Assembly: GCA_026168455.1 (NCBI GenBank)
Contig: CM047428.1
Span: forward strand, 41,083,769 to 41,147,768
Source: Theocolax elegans
Lineage: Eukaryota > Arthropoda > Insecta > Hymenoptera > Cerocephalidae
Direction: 5' to 3'
Length of the DNA: 64,000 nt
Shown here: one piece after another, positions 33,782-45,285 of the stretch
Layout of the letters: every line of letters starts with the position of its first letter
Position numbering within the stretch: position 1 is the first letter of the stretch
Made by a program: the position numbers and the translations under genes
The notes under the pieces: model-generated
Databases searched by the model: none
What the model was told of the DNA's origin: nothing
The model's input: only the letters and a program-made list of their open reading frames with translations

Positions 33782-36715
33782 CTTTTACAATTAAATTACG
33801 GTATAATTATTTCAATTTCCTTCCTGACCGAATCCTGGAATTTGAGCAAGACCGCGGCGAAGATTCACTCCGTTACGAACTTAAGAACTTTCGGCAGATC
33901 GTTTATGAAAATTGAAGAAAGTATTGGGCCAAGAACACTGCCCTGAGGTACTCCCGCATTTATCCCGAACCAGTCCGACAGTTCACCAATCTCATTCTCT
34001 ACAGTCTGTACGCGGTCAACAAGATATCGATAAAACCAGTTTAAAATAGTGTCGGAGCAACCAATTTCGCTTAGCTTGTGGATAAGTTTGCCATGGGGAA
34101 CCGTGTCAAAGGCCTTGGAGAAGTCAAACAGGACAAGGATCGTGATCTTTCTAGAGTCAATAGCTCTCCTAATATCATCTAGAACACCTAGGAGAGCTGT
34201 CTGGGTACTGTGCCCCTTTTGAAACCCTGCTTGTTTATTAAAATGCGGTTAAAATACGGTTTTCTTCTAGATACTAAGAGAGCTGATTGTGAATTAGTCT
34301 TTCTAAAATTTTTGAAAGCTCACAGAGTTTAGCAATCGGCCTCGTATCCAAACACGATTCTATCTTGCTCGACTTCGCCAATAGGAACAACAGAACCCTC
34401 TTCCAGTAGTCGGGAAAGTACCCAGCTGAGAGCATATAATTGTGGCTCCAATAACTTCAGCATTGCAAAAGAAATGCCATCAGTCCCTACTGCTCTCGAG
34501 GACGCCCCTTGAATTGCACGTTGTACTTCTTTTGTAGTTACGATGGAGATAGAAAATGAGGGAGACAAAGGTGACCTGAGACATGAATTCTACAATATAG
34601 AGGAAAATGATTGGATAGAAAGTGGCTGAACGTGATTAGAGGCAGAATGAATGAATGTTCAATTGATGAGTCGTGAAAAATTTTAGCGGTGTTCTTCGAG
34701 CTGAGGCCCATATTTCTGAAACATTTCCAGGATTTCTTAGGATGATTTGTGCTGTTTAGCTTCTTTGCCAAAAAATGAAATTTGCTAGAATTTATAGCAT
34801 TTGAAATACAGTTTCTAAGACCTCTACAGGTGTTATAATCGTCAATAGAACGTGAATTTCAAAATTTGCTAAAGGCTGCATTTCTGGCTTTGATGTTCGT
34901 TTTAATTTCCTGAGAAATTCATGGTTTATGCTTAGTTTTGATAGAGTAATATTATATGGGTGCTAAAGTATTAAATGCAGAGAGAATTGATTGACAGAGA
35001 TATGATAATGAGGACGAAATAGTGCTATGATGGGTATGAGATGAATGAGTCATGAGTGAAGGAGGACCAGGTAGACAATTTACAAAGGACATACCCGTAG
35101 AAGCAAATTGGTCAGGCCAAGTAAGCATAAGTTGAATGGCTGAGAGCGATGAAGAAAAAGAAGTGATAAATGAAGTGAATGTAGAGGCGAGACTATGTAG
35201 ATTGATCTGTTCCAGATTTTTCCTCTGAAACTTCCTCACGTCTGTCTGCGTATTTGAAATTTGGACAATAATATTGATGGTGTCATGGCCTGTTGCGAAA
35301 GGAGCTGTCGTCTTAATATATTCAAAAATTGGCATTGGTTCACGAATCAGGAAGAGATCCAACCACTTATGAGAAGGACCATTCGACGTCACTGCATGAT
35401 CTGTCGGTTCTGACTGAATAAGCGCGAGGCTCAGTACAGACAAATTTGCTTTAAACTTGTCTGCTGTAGCACTGGAAGAGCCCATATCGATGTTAATATC
35501 ACCAGTGACGACGACATACTTGTATCGTGGAAGTATGTCCGACAGGATATCAAAAGATGGTAGACCACTGCTAAGACCAATGCAACCGCTTTGCTCGTCA
35601 AACGTAGAATCTGAAACTCAGGAGCATTCGAGAAGACATGTCAGAATGCACGATGACGTTCACTCCAAAATCTTCACGAACATAGCCTCCCCCCTTCCTT
35701 ACCTACACGATCCAGGCGGTATAATACATAACCGCGTAATCTAAACACTTCGGAAGAGAACACTGCATGCTAGGTAAGGAAGGTTTCCGTGACTGCAATG
35801 ATCTAGGGTGAACTAATGCTTCGATGGACGTAAGATGAGTTTCTAAACGATTTATGTTAGTACAAAAGATGGAGAATGATTTAGATGGTTTTGATGTTTC
35901 GACCCGACCAGTTCCGTCGCATCTGGTATGAGGAGAGAGAGGAGGAAAACTTGGAAAATCAGCCTCCGAATTAACGCGCTTTAATGGACCATCTCTCACC
36001 TCTCGCATACGGGCCTTCTCCATTATCACATCTCTGAACGTGGCAGAAGATATTCTAACAACTAGACTACGCGTACGTGCCGGAGCAGAAGGAGAATGCG
36101 TCGAAACAGATTTTGACCGCAGCAGCTTCTAGCCTTCGGTAGCTTTATTGCGTCAAACAGCTTAGTTAATAGGTCGTTTTCGTTTCCGTATCCGTTTTCC
36201 GCTATTTCCCCGGGCAGGCCCATGATAAGTAGCTCGCACGTATCTTTAATCGCGAGAGACTGCGGAGTTTCGATAGACTTTGTTTCTTTATCCGCTTTCA
36301 TGTTGTCGACTCGTTTTTCCAACCGGCTGATACGTTCTCCGAAATCCGCAAATCTCGTTTCAACCTCCTCTTCAATTTGGCTTACTTGCGCTTGGAGATC
36401 TATCTATACGGTCGCACTAGTCTGACGTGGTAGCCCAGACGGTGGCGCCCTCGTGTTGGTGGGAGTGGTGACATACCGTGCACACTTCTGTGTAGTCCCT
36501 GCGCGTCAAACGAGCCCCGCAAACAAAGCAGCCGCGTGATATTGCCATTTTCGCATGAGGTGATTTCGCGGTGTTGACCTGGCTTCGGTGCGCAGAAAAG
36601 CCGCCTAAATTTCTCCGTCCGCAGATCCCAGCTAACATCCAAAAATTTTGCAGATGGATTTGAGTTCATTGAGGACGACTGCCTACAGTGAAAATACAAC
36701 TATATATATATATAT

Positions 36716-38074
36716 GGGAGATTCCATGTGAAGTGATCCAGGTAAAAAATAGAATTTTGTTTTAATGTATGGAATCAATAGAAAACTACTTGAATAGAGT
36801 GTAGCTAAATTTTTAGACCTAAATTTCAATTAGTACCAGAGCTGTAACCAATCAAAAAATCGAATTTTTTTAAAAAAATGACTTATTGGCCATTTTTATC
36901 ACTACATAACTCAAAATCTAACAATTTTTTCTTATATACATTAAATTTGAAAAAGTTTATAAATTTCAAGAAGAATCTGTTGAAATATTTCATTTATATT
37001 AGTTTAACACATTGAATATAGTTATAATTAATAAAAACCTTTATAGTAAAAAAAGGGTTGTACGATCAAAAATATTTTATCCATCCAAGAATCTAATTCA
37101 TCGATGATTAATTACCTTCAAAATGATGCAAAGTTTGAGTGCGGCAGAGCATTTCAAACAAAGTTATGGTGTTTTTAGGCAAATTTCTTAAAAAAAGAGA
37201 GCAAATGCATTTTATGAAAAAAACAGAGTAACCGTATACTTGCATTCAAACAACATGGCACTATTATTCTTCAATAATACAAAAATATACTATTTATTGT
37301 TAGTTACTGATACTTTTCAATCTCTAAGCTGCTTACAAACACAAAGCAGTAGGTATAAGCAGTTATACCTGTTATATAATTGGATAAATACCTGAAACTT
37401 TTTATAATTCCAATAAATTCAATTATATAACAGGTATAACTAAAAGTATCAGACTTAAATAACAACTAAATAAAAGTATCAGTAACTAACAATAAATAGT
37501 ATATTTTAGTAATATTGAGGAATAATAATGCCATATTGTTTGAATGCAAGTATACGGTTAGTCTGTTTTTTTCATAAAATCCATTTGCTCTCTTTTTTTA
37601 AGAAATTTGCCTAAAAACACCATAACTTTGTCTGAAATGCTCTGCCGCACTCAAACTTTGCACCATTTTGAAGGTAATTAATCATCGATGAATTAGATTC
37701 TTGGATGGATAAAATATTTTTGATCGTACAACCCTTTTTTTTACTATAAAGGTTTTTATTGATTATAACTATATTCAAAGTTTAAAAATAATATAAATGA
37801 AATATTTCAACTGATTCTTCTTGAAATTAATAAACTTTTTCAAATTTAATGTATATAAGAAAAAATTGTTAGATTTTGAGTTATTAAGTGATAAACATGG
37901 CCAAAAAGTCAATTTTTTCAAAAAATTCGATTTTTTGATTGGCTACAACTCTGGTACTAATTGAAATTCAGGTCTAAAAATTTAGCTACACTCTATTCAA
38001 GTAGTTTTCTACTGATTCCATACATTAAAACAAAATTCTATTTTTTACCTGGATCACTTCACATGGAATCTCCC
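36716..38074. mobile_element. Foldback element GGGAGATTCCATG (1359 bp)
   Basis: Starts GGGAGATTCCATGTGAAGTG next to (TA)n and ends with the complement before another TA run. The arms are inverted copies over about 650 bp each, with a very short centre near 37390, so the element is one giant hairpin. It sits next to the 5' end of LINE-2. ORFs inside are chance. Confidence 0.93.
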
Positions 38075-38425
38075 ATATATATATACTGGCGCCTGATCGC
38101 AAATTCCTTTACGAATGTGTTGCGGAGCAAAAAAGCAGATGGATGTCTGATAGATTGAGCGAATGTGATTCGAGAATGAAAGAGTAAAAGAATGAATGTG
38201 TTTTTTGGACACGCAAGGACAGCCGCCCAGTCTGAAGTAATGTGAATAACAGTTCCGGGCTGGTGTCGGTACGAACAGAGATATGTGGGTTTAGTGGATA
38301 TTAGTAGTTTGCTCCTACTGCGTCCCACACTCGGTGGACTATCTGCTCTTGCGAGAGGGTGGATACTTTACCGGTTGTACGTAATGTCATTACCATTAAC
38401 TAAAGAAAAAAATAAATAAATAAAT
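38075..38425. other. Unique sequence between foldback element and LINE-3
   Basis: It may contain the LINE-3 3' flank. A (TAAA)n run at 38402-38427 reads as a (TTTA)n tail on the LINE-3 strand. Confidence 0.5.
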
Positions 38426-41105
38426 AAAGAGTACATTTAGATTAAAACTATTCTAGTGCCGAGAAGTATCTCCGAGCCGCGTCCATCAAACCATTTAATG
38501 AGGCCAGGCCACGAATCTCTGTCAGCAAGAAGTTCCATAGATGCGCACCTTGCACCAGTAGGGAGCGTTTATCAGTCTCGGTACGCATCAGGAGAGGTAC
38601 AAGTTCTTCTGTAACCCCCTTCCAGAACCCCTGGGAGTACATCTAGAGAAGAGACTCTCCAGATACGCTGATACTCGGATACACACAATTTTATACATGA
38701 GTACCGCCATAAAATACTGTGTCCTAGAATATGTACGCAGCCAGCGCAGAAAGTCTCCCTCCTAATACCGCAAACGTAACACACAAAAGTATTTTGCAAG
38801 ATCTGTAATCGATTTCTAATCTCCTGCGAAGCATCCAACATGACTAATAAACAATAGTCTGTATGGGGAAATGACAGCGCCTCGACGAGTCGCTTTCTAA
38901 GAGCCTGGGTGGTGTACTTGCTAAAAAACGCAGACTTTACAACACTCTATTTACTGTTTTGTAATATTACCTAGATGTAGCTTCCAAGATAGCTGCGAAT
39001 CCAAACCACACCAAGACTCAGAACCCTCTCCACAAACGGGATGTACACGTCATCATCCAAGGCAATGCCACGACTACTATGGTGGTAGAAGTCTGAACAA
39101 AATTTACGGCAGCCAAACAATATAGCTTGAGTCTTAGAAGCGTTAAGTTTGAGTGTGGCGCGCACAGCCGAATCCTGTATTTCAATTACGACTCTCCGAA
39201 GATCTACTATTCCCCCACCCAGATAAGAGTATGGGAGTTGAAAGTTGGACACCCGCAGGACGAAGTACGTCACGTAAGTCATTAATGTATAGGTAGAAGA
39301 GTAGGGATCCCAGGACAGACCCTAGTGGCACTCCCAGGTTTGTTGTAATCCAGGAAGAAAAGTTACCGGATGAAACAACAGCCTGCATACGAGACGAAAA
39401 GTAAGAATTTAGTCACAATAAGGCAGACCTAGAGAGCCTCATTTGCTTTAGACGGTCAAGTAAACGAATAGGAGATATTGTTTCAAACGCCTTGCTAAAG
39501 TCGAACAACAGGAGTATTGTAAGAAGTTTTCTGTCAATCTCTGTATGTATGTCTTCTGTCCACTTAAGCAAAGCGGTTTCTGCTGAGTGGAATGGTCTAA
39601 AACTGGTTTGCATGGGGTCCATAAGCAAGCGTGACTGTAGAATCTCCTGCTGCTGGTTTAAGGCAATTTTCTCTAAAACCTTAGGAAGGAAACATAAGAG
39701 TGCAATTGGTCTAAAATCAAAAGGCGATGATGGTGTTTTGCACTTTTCCAAGGGGACAATGTGAGCCTTTTGCCAGAGATTAGGTATGTTTGTCAAAAAA
39801 GAAGAATTAAATATTTTGACAAGAAAATTACCAATAACAGGTAAGGACGCGACTATAACACTTTGCGGTATGTCGTCAGCCCCACAAGCCTGCGAGGACA
39901 AATGCGAGATCACCAAGACAATATCATTTATATTAATCTCTTTAAAGGAGAAACCTTCATTTGTAGCCTGTTGAATTACTACATGGGGGCTCTCATCATC
40001 CTTCAGTAAGGAGACCGACACACCAGAAAACTGCCGGTTCAAGTCCTCAAGTGTAAAACCATTCAAGTCAACCGCACGCCCAGGAAAGAATCTCAAATTT
40101 CGCAGCTTTTCCGAAACAGTGTCGTTATCAAGAGCCTCAGATATACGACTCTGATAATACTCCGTTTCCGTTGACACAGTTCTTTCGTCTGTATGTATTT
40201 TAATGTGAAGAAATGCTCAAGTATTTTTGGGTACTTCGTACGTGAGTATCGTCTAAATAGTGCGTTACATTTACGCTGCAACTGGGATAGCACTGCGTTC
40301 ACATAAGGCGGCCTAGATCTCTTCGGTTTGATGGTTTTAAGAGGAGCAAGTAGTCCACAACCGCTGATATATTATCACAGAGACATCCCAGCGCAAGCTC
40401 AATGTCAATCTCAGCAACATGAAAAGGCGATCAATCACACTGGGAAAGCAAACATTGAAAATCATTGGCAGGAATATTTTTAAAATCGTACTAATAATAC
40501 TAAGATCAACCATTGAGTTGTTATCATTGACAAAAATGACATCCAGCCAAGTACCCGAGGTGGAGGTGAAATGCGTGGGTCCATGCTGAAGAAGTTGTAA
40601 AGAAAGTTCCGCTGATAAATTGCGAACGAATTTAGCATCATCACACTCCTTGAGAATATCGGCATTCAGACCACCCATGATAAATTTCTGACTATAAGCA
40701 AGACTAAATTTGCGTAGATTATTTGAAAAGTTTGATTCACTCACAAAGGCAAACTTTGGTGGCCAATATGACGGCAACAAATACAGGAGGCGAATAATGC
40801 TCTTGAATGCTGCATAAAATATATTCAGGTATACCTGGTTTATAATGTAGCTCGATTTTAGACATCGATAATATTTGACATTTAAGGCCAGGTTTTACTT
40901 AAAAAGCCACCCCACCACCAATGAAATTTTGGTCTTGCCTAAGTATCATATAGTCCCTTATCTGAATGACGGTATCCTCAATCCTAGAGTCAAGCCTAGA
41001 CTCCGCTACCCCGAAGAGATCATAAGAAGGGAAATCAGAAAGAACCTGACGAACTTGATCAATATGAGCCCTGAGAGAGCCCACGTTGAGAAAGCCCGCA
41101 CGCAA
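38426..41105 (-). pseudogene. LINE-3: degenerate CR1/Jockey-like LINE, different family
   Basis: Endonuclease start AGFLNVGSLRAHIDQVRQVL (41105 downwards) and YDLFGVAESRLDSR, later GGLNADI (40337-40780) with NHSFTW replaced by GTWLDVIFV. RT in 39413-40177 has WQKAHIVPLEK, FRPIALLCFLPKVLEK and FDFSKAFETI. Then 39182-39388 has GVPLGSVLGSLLFYLYINDL; the YADD box is lost in frameshifted sequence. The C-terminal domain (38448-38841) has YVCGIRRETF and ends RRYFSALE-stop close to a (TTTA)n tail. Several frameshifts and stops. Sequence differs from LINE-1/LINE-2, so it is a separate family. Confidence 0.88.
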
Positions 41106-41159
41106 TCTTCCAACATTGGCACCCCTCGACCTTCCGATGGCACTCTCATGCAGTCAAAT

Positions 41160-41267
41160 TTCTTTAGAAAGTACATTATAGTGATCATTATTACTGTTTT
41201 TGGTATCATTATCATTATTATTGTCACCTCTATTACTCTTGTTATTATTATTATTATTGTCTTGTAA
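41160..41267. repeat. ATT/ATC-rich low-complexity tract
   Basis: Imperfect ATT/ATC triplets between the LINE-3 5' end and the LINE-1 3' tail. Confidence 0.6.
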
Positions 41268-41575
41268 GGGAGAGAGCGAGAGAGAGAGAGATAGATAGAT
41301 AGATAGATCTTTATTAGGTTTCATTGGGATAGAAACCCCGTAAACACAAATTACAATAAACGCTTATACATACAAATATACAAAAATATACAAAATAATA
41401 AATCAAAATAGTAATAACAATAATAATAATAACAAAAATAATAACAATAGTAAAAAATTGTAGATATAAAAAATATTGATTTAAATACAGCTCTAGGATA
41501 AAATTTGAACATAAAAATACATGATAAGTTGATAAAAATAAAGATAAAGATAAAAATAAAGATAAAAACTGTGTT

Positions 41576-44500
41576 CTATGTATGATCATCGCTTATGCAC
41601 GGACAGTTTAGACCTTCACGCAACACCCTATCGTTCCAGGCTATACAGTCTAGCTTCAATAGATGATCGAATAATGATGACTTAAAATGATTCAAATGGG
41701 ATAATTCAAATGGAATGACAGGGAGTGAATTTAGTAATTTAGAGGCAACGATAACAAAAGATTTATGAAGTGATTCTGTACGAGGTGGTAGATAGATCAA
41801 TGATTTAGGAGGAAAACGAGATGAATGACGATAATGATTTTCTGAATTAATGGCTCTAATGAAATGATCAGACAGGTAACGTGGCGAAAATCGAGCTAGA
41901 ACTGTAAAAGCCAAAATGCCAATAAAAAATAAGCGTCTCGATTCAACCGACAACCATCGTAATTTCAACCGATAGGGTGTTACGAGATCATATTTATGTA
42001 GGTTTCCCCATACAAATCTAACGCAAGCATTAAGTAGGCGCTGAAGCTTCAAATTCTTTGTCTGATCCAAGTCATTATAAACAGCACTTGCGTAATCGAA
42101 ATGAGGCATTATCAGCACCTCCACCAAGTATTTTCTAGTATTCTGAGAGAAAGCCCTCCTGTGAAAACGCAGTGAATGCAAAACTCCATGAACCCTTTGA
42201 GATATAGTTAGGACGTGCTTGGACCAGTCAAGAGTGGGTGATATCCATACGCCCAAAGATTTAACACAATTTTCATATTCAAGATATTCATTCATTAATT
42301 TAACCCTTGGAGCAGTGGTTAAGTCCACACGCGAGACATATGCCTTACTACCCAGGATCATCACCTTGGTTTTGTTTACATTTAGATTTAGACCGTTTCT
42401 CGCAGCCCAGGATGCTACCGCATTTGCGTCCTGAGTAGTTCGCTGGACATCCAGTTCAAGATCTACAGGCGGAAAGGAATAATAAACCTGGGTATCATCG
42501 GCATAAATCATGTAATTGCTATATTGTAGCACCTCAGGAAGGTCGTTCATGAATATCGAAAATAATAGAGGACCCAACACACTGCCCTGACGCACTCCCG
42601 AGTTTACCCTGAGCCAGTCCGAGCACGCACCCAACTCATACACAACCGACTGAGAACGACCCACTAAATAATGGAAAAACCATCTCAATGTTGTGTCAGA
42701 GCATCCCATGTTGCGCAATTTAGTTAATAGTAAGCCATGCGGTACTATGTCGAGCGCCTTTGAGAAGTCGAACAAGACTAAAATGGTTATATAGCGCGAA
42801 TCAATAGCCCTTCTAATATCGTCAAGTACTCCCAATAACGCAGTCTGGGTGCTATGACCTCTGCGAAAACCCGCTTGTCTATCAACCAATAATTTGTTTT
42901 TCTCAAGATAAATCGACAATTGGTAGTGAACTAGTCGCTCCAAAATTTTTGAGACCTCACAGAGTTTAGCTATGGGTCTCGTATCCGAACAAGTTTCAAT
43001 CCTGCTCGACTTCGCCAAAGGGAACAGTAAAATTCGCTTCCAACAGTCCGGAAAATAGCCCGAGAACAGCAATGAATTAAATAACTCAGTCAAATGAGGG
43101 GTAAGTTGTAGTTCAAGAAGCTTCAGCATTTCCACAGATAACCCGTCCGTGCCCAGCGTTCTTGATTTTGCTTTGAAAAGACTCCGCTGAACTCCTCGAG
43201 GATGGATTACATCAAACTCAAATTTAACTGAACCATTTATACTACTTTCAGAGGAAATTAGTGATTCTAGGAAAGAAGGAGAAAGTGATGGTACTTGATT
43301 CGAGATTAAGGCATAGTGGGCGTTTAATTGTCGAGTGGAAAAAGTATCCAATGGAGATGAATTGTTTTTAGCACCCAAGCCCAGATTTCTTAGCTCCCTC
43401 CACTTAGCCTTAGGGTCCACAGCCTCTTTTATTTTATTAGTAAAGTAATTGTACTTATTTACATCTAATATATTCGATATCCTGTTTCTCAATGTTTTAT
43501 ATCTCTCATAATCCTGTCTACACCTAGTTACTTTAAAAACCCTAAAGGCTGCATTCCTAGACTTAATCAAGCCTCTAACTTCCGTGGTCACCCATGGCTT
43601 AAATTTGTTGCCAACAGTTACAAGCTTAGCAGGCGCCAGTGTATCAAAGGCTAAGAGAGCCGATGCCATTAGATGCGATATAGCTGTTTCAGTACAGAAA
43701 TCAGAACTGTGAACACTAGAACCATCGGTAAATGAGGATGAATCATGAGAAAGAGGCGTAATAAATAAATTAGGAGATGACGAGACGATGAATCGATTAT
43801 ATCGAGATACAGTTACTGCATTATGACAATACATGCTAGATTGATGATTATAATGAATAATGGGCAATAAATTAAGTGATGACATGCAAGGAAGACGAGA
43901 ACTGTGAGAGATGGAAAATAAGTTAGATGATGACATGCTGGATGAAACATTGTTTAATGAATGACTTAACCGATTTGATGAATGCATGCAAGATATATGA
44001 TTAGTATTTACATTCGAATAGTTTGAAAGACAGCACAAATAACAATTTAGATTCTGGCCAGGCGACTCTATATGATTATTATTTACATTAAAATTATGGA
44101 AATCGTTTACCAGACCTGAATTAAAGATCTTATTAAATTCAGAAGCTAAGTCATGGAGATTAATCCCTCTCAAGTTACGCGACCAGTACCTTTTCACTTT
44201 AGGTGATTTTCTGCCAAACTGTATAAAGATCGTAATAGAATCATGTCCCGCAGCAAAAGGCACTGGGGATTTCATATATTTGTAATCAGGCAACGGTTCG
44301 CGAACCAAAAAGAGATCAAGCCATGTATGTGAGGAACCCATAGCCGTGATTGCATGGTGAGTTGGTTCCGATTCAATAAGAGTGAGATTTAAAGCTGCTA
44401 TGTTCGACCTCATCATGTCCGCCGCAGGACTCGAGGATTTCATATCTATATTAAAATCCCCAGTAATAACTGCCTGATCATGAGAAGGTAAAATCTCAGA

Positions 44501-44917
44501 TAATAAATCGAATAGTTTGGTGGGGTAGGCTGCCGCAGGTCTCCTATAAACAATACTTAGTATTAACGAAGCTACATTACCAACGATCTGCAATATAATG
44601 AATTCGGGTGAATTTGAAAAAATTTTATCTGAATGAGCTAAAACAGTGACTTTATACTCGCTTCTAATATATGCAGCTACGCCACTACCCTCCTTACCAA
44701 CTCGATCTAACCTATATAGCTTATAACCCGGAAGCTCAACAATGTCAGAGGAGTCTGATTCAGTAAGGAAAGTCTCAGTGAGAGCAATCACGTCATAGGC
44801 CTTCGGGAAAATCAATGATTCCAAAGAAGTAAAATGTGTCTTAAGTCTATTTATATTTATGTGCGTAATAGAGAAAGCATGCAATGTCCAGCAGACGCCT
44901 GACCAGCCCCACCTCAT
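41576..44917 (-). CDS. LINE-1 ORF2: APE endonuclease, reverse transcriptase, intact 1113 aa
   Basis: Residues about 18-245 form the APE endonuclease: ININRLKTHFTSLE, ALTETFL, GDFNID at 153-158, TWLDLFLV, and GHDS where the family has S-D-H. About 262-425 is a Ser/Asn/His-rich linker with no domain that I recognise. RT follows: GTDGLSVEMLKLL, RPIAKLCEVSKILER, FDFSKALDIV, GVRQGSVLGPLLFSIFMNDL and the catalytic YADD at 805-808. The C-terminal part (about 880-1113) is the usual LINE tail, with RLLNACVRFVWG and PPKSLIYLPPR. The product would nick target DNA and copy element RNA by target-primed reverse transcription. No stop or frameshift, so it is possibly recent. The Met at 44917 is the first in frame; the frame is open a little further upstream. 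Confidence 0.93.
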   Translation of the reverse strand: MRWGWSGVCWTLHAFSITHININRLKTHFTSLESLIFPKAYDVIALTETFLTESDSSDIVELPGYKLYRLDRVGKEGSGVAAYIRSEYKVTVLAHSDKIFSNSPEFIILQIVGNVASLILSIVYRRPAAAYPTKLFDLLSEILPSHDQAVITGDFNIDMKSSSPAADMMRSNIAALNLTLIESEPTHHAITAMGSSHTWLDLFLVREPLPDYKYMKSPVPFAAGHDSITIFIQFGRKSPKVKRYWSRNLRGINLHDLASEFNKIFNSGLVNDFHNFNVNNNHIESPGQNLNCYLCCLSNYSNVNTNHISCMHSSNRLSHSLNNVSSSMSSSNLFSISHSSRLPCMSSLNLLPIIHYNHQSSMYCHNAVTVSRYNRFIVSSSPNLFITPLSHDSSSFTDGSSVHSSDFCTETAISHLMASALLAFDTLAPAKLVTVGNKFKPWVTTEVRGLIKSRNAAFRVFKVTRCRQDYERYKTLRNRISNILDVNKYNYFTNKIKEAVDPKAKWRELRNLGLGAKNNSSPLDTFSTRQLNAHYALISNQVPSLSPSFLESLISSESSINGSVKFEFDVIHPRGVQRSLFKAKSRTLGTDGLSVEMLKLLELQLTPHLTELFNSLLFSGYFPDCWKRILLFPLAKSSRIETCSDTRPIAKLCEVSKILERLVHYQLSIYLEKNKLLVDRQAGFRRGHSTQTALLGVLDDIRRAIDSRYITILVLFDFSKALDIVPHGLLLTKLRNMGCSDTTLRWFFHYLVGRSQSVVYELGACSDWLRVNSGVRQGSVLGPLLFSIFMNDLPEVLQYSNYMIYADDTQVYYSFPPVDLELDVQRTTQDANAVASWAARNGLNLNVNKTKVMILGSKAYVSRVDLTTAPRVKLMNEYLEYENCVKSLGVWISPTLDWSKHVLTISQRVHGVLHSLRFHRRAFSQNTRKYLVEVLIMPHFDYASAVYNDLDQTKNLKLQRLLNACVRFVWGNLHKYDLVTPYRLKLRWLSVESRRLFFIGILAFTVLARFSPRYLSDHFIRAINSENHYRHSSRFPPKSLIYLPPRTESLHKSFVIVASKLLNSLPVIPFELSHLNHFKSSLFDHLLKLDCIAWNDRVLREGLNCPCISDDHT

Positions 44918-45009
44918 TGAGTAGTAGGCTCAGGAGTGGAGGACAAGGAAGACATGGAAAGCGAGGAAGACAAAGAAGACAAGGAGAGGAGATCAGCTTC
45001 CGACTTAAT

Positions 45010-45233
45010 ACATATTATTGGCTCTTTCTTTGATTTACGAACATATACGGCCACAACGGTCTGATATATAGCGATGTCTCCCCTCCTTCACCAAAAAGAC
45101 TCAAAGACGTAGTTCCTTTTAATAAGTGTGCTCTCTCGATTACGAGGTCTCTGACTGCCGGCGAAGATACTTTAATAACAATTCCCTTCGTCCTTGACGG
45201 AGCTACAGCTACATTAGTTGGTAGAGATGTTTC
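45010..45233 (-). pseudogene. LINE-1 ORF1, C-terminal fragment
   Basis: The minus strand reads IVIKVSSPAVRDLVIERAHL, ending FVNQRKSQ-stop near 45012. It matches the LINE-2 ORF1 end (LVVRISSATFRDVIMEKARM at about 36060). The N-terminal finger and coiled coil are absent because the element is truncated at the CT tract. Confidence 0.75.
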
Positions 45234-45235
<2 letters not shown>

Positions 45236-45273
<38 letters not shown>

Positions 45274-45285
45274 GAGAAAGATAGA
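45236..45285. repeat. (GA)n microsatellite at the LINE-1 5' end
   Basis: GA dinucleotides with one GGG interruption, then AAAGATAG. Confidence 0.9.

Larger units (their letters stand above)
32665..33877 (+). mobile_element. Solo LTR A inserted in LINE-2 (1213 bp)
   Basis: The 4-bp target duplication AACT lies at 32661-32664 and 33878-33881. The LTR starts TGCCACGCG and ends CCGTTACG, aligning with the TG...CA ends of LTR B at 53648-55030. Cutting it out restores the LINE-2 frame (VLKFSSNMLFVDD), which fixes the borders. TATA-like boxes occur at about 32819 (TATAAATAG) and 33047 (TATATAAG). It contains the hAT MITE copy 2, a 34-bp minisatellite and a TA run. A 4-bp duplication fits Gypsy or BEL elements. 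No internal region is present. Confidence 0.9.
31602..36690 (-). pseudogene. LINE-2: CR1/L2-like non-LTR retrotransposon, both ORFs broken
   Basis: ORF1 begins with MAISRGCFVCGARLTRRDY at about 36548 and has a PHD-like CxxC...CxxC..H finger. A coiled-coil stretch (36062-36322, KRVDNMKADKETK) follows, then an RRM-like LLIMGLPGEI region. ORF2 pieces are: endonuclease start NINRLETHLTSIEALV (about 35850); endonuclease C-terminus (34952-35485, WLDLFLIREP, FATGHD); RT (34568 to 33882, then 32660 to 32420), with the catalytic box FVDD; and the C-terminal domain (31674-32333). Multiple frameshifts. It is the same family as LINE-1 at 41.3-45.2 kb. A solo LTR interrupts RT between GPILSSIFINDL and the FVDD box. 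Confidence 0.9.
41274..45233 (-). mobile_element. LINE-1: CR1/L2-like non-LTR retrotransposon, 5'-truncated in ORF1, ORF2 intact
   Basis: On the minus strand it has the end of ORF1, a complete ORF2, a 3' UTR with AATAAA at 41315-41310, and a tail of (ATCT)n then (CT)n. The 5' side stops abruptly at a (CT)n tract (45236-45285 on plus as GA). It therefore has GA/CT microsatellite at both ends. Confidence 0.9.

Noticed and set aside
36222..36425. Plus-strand ORFs opposite LINE-2 and LINE-3 (also 39492-39764 and 40875-41267)
   Set aside because: Antisense shadows of LINE proteins; no domain.
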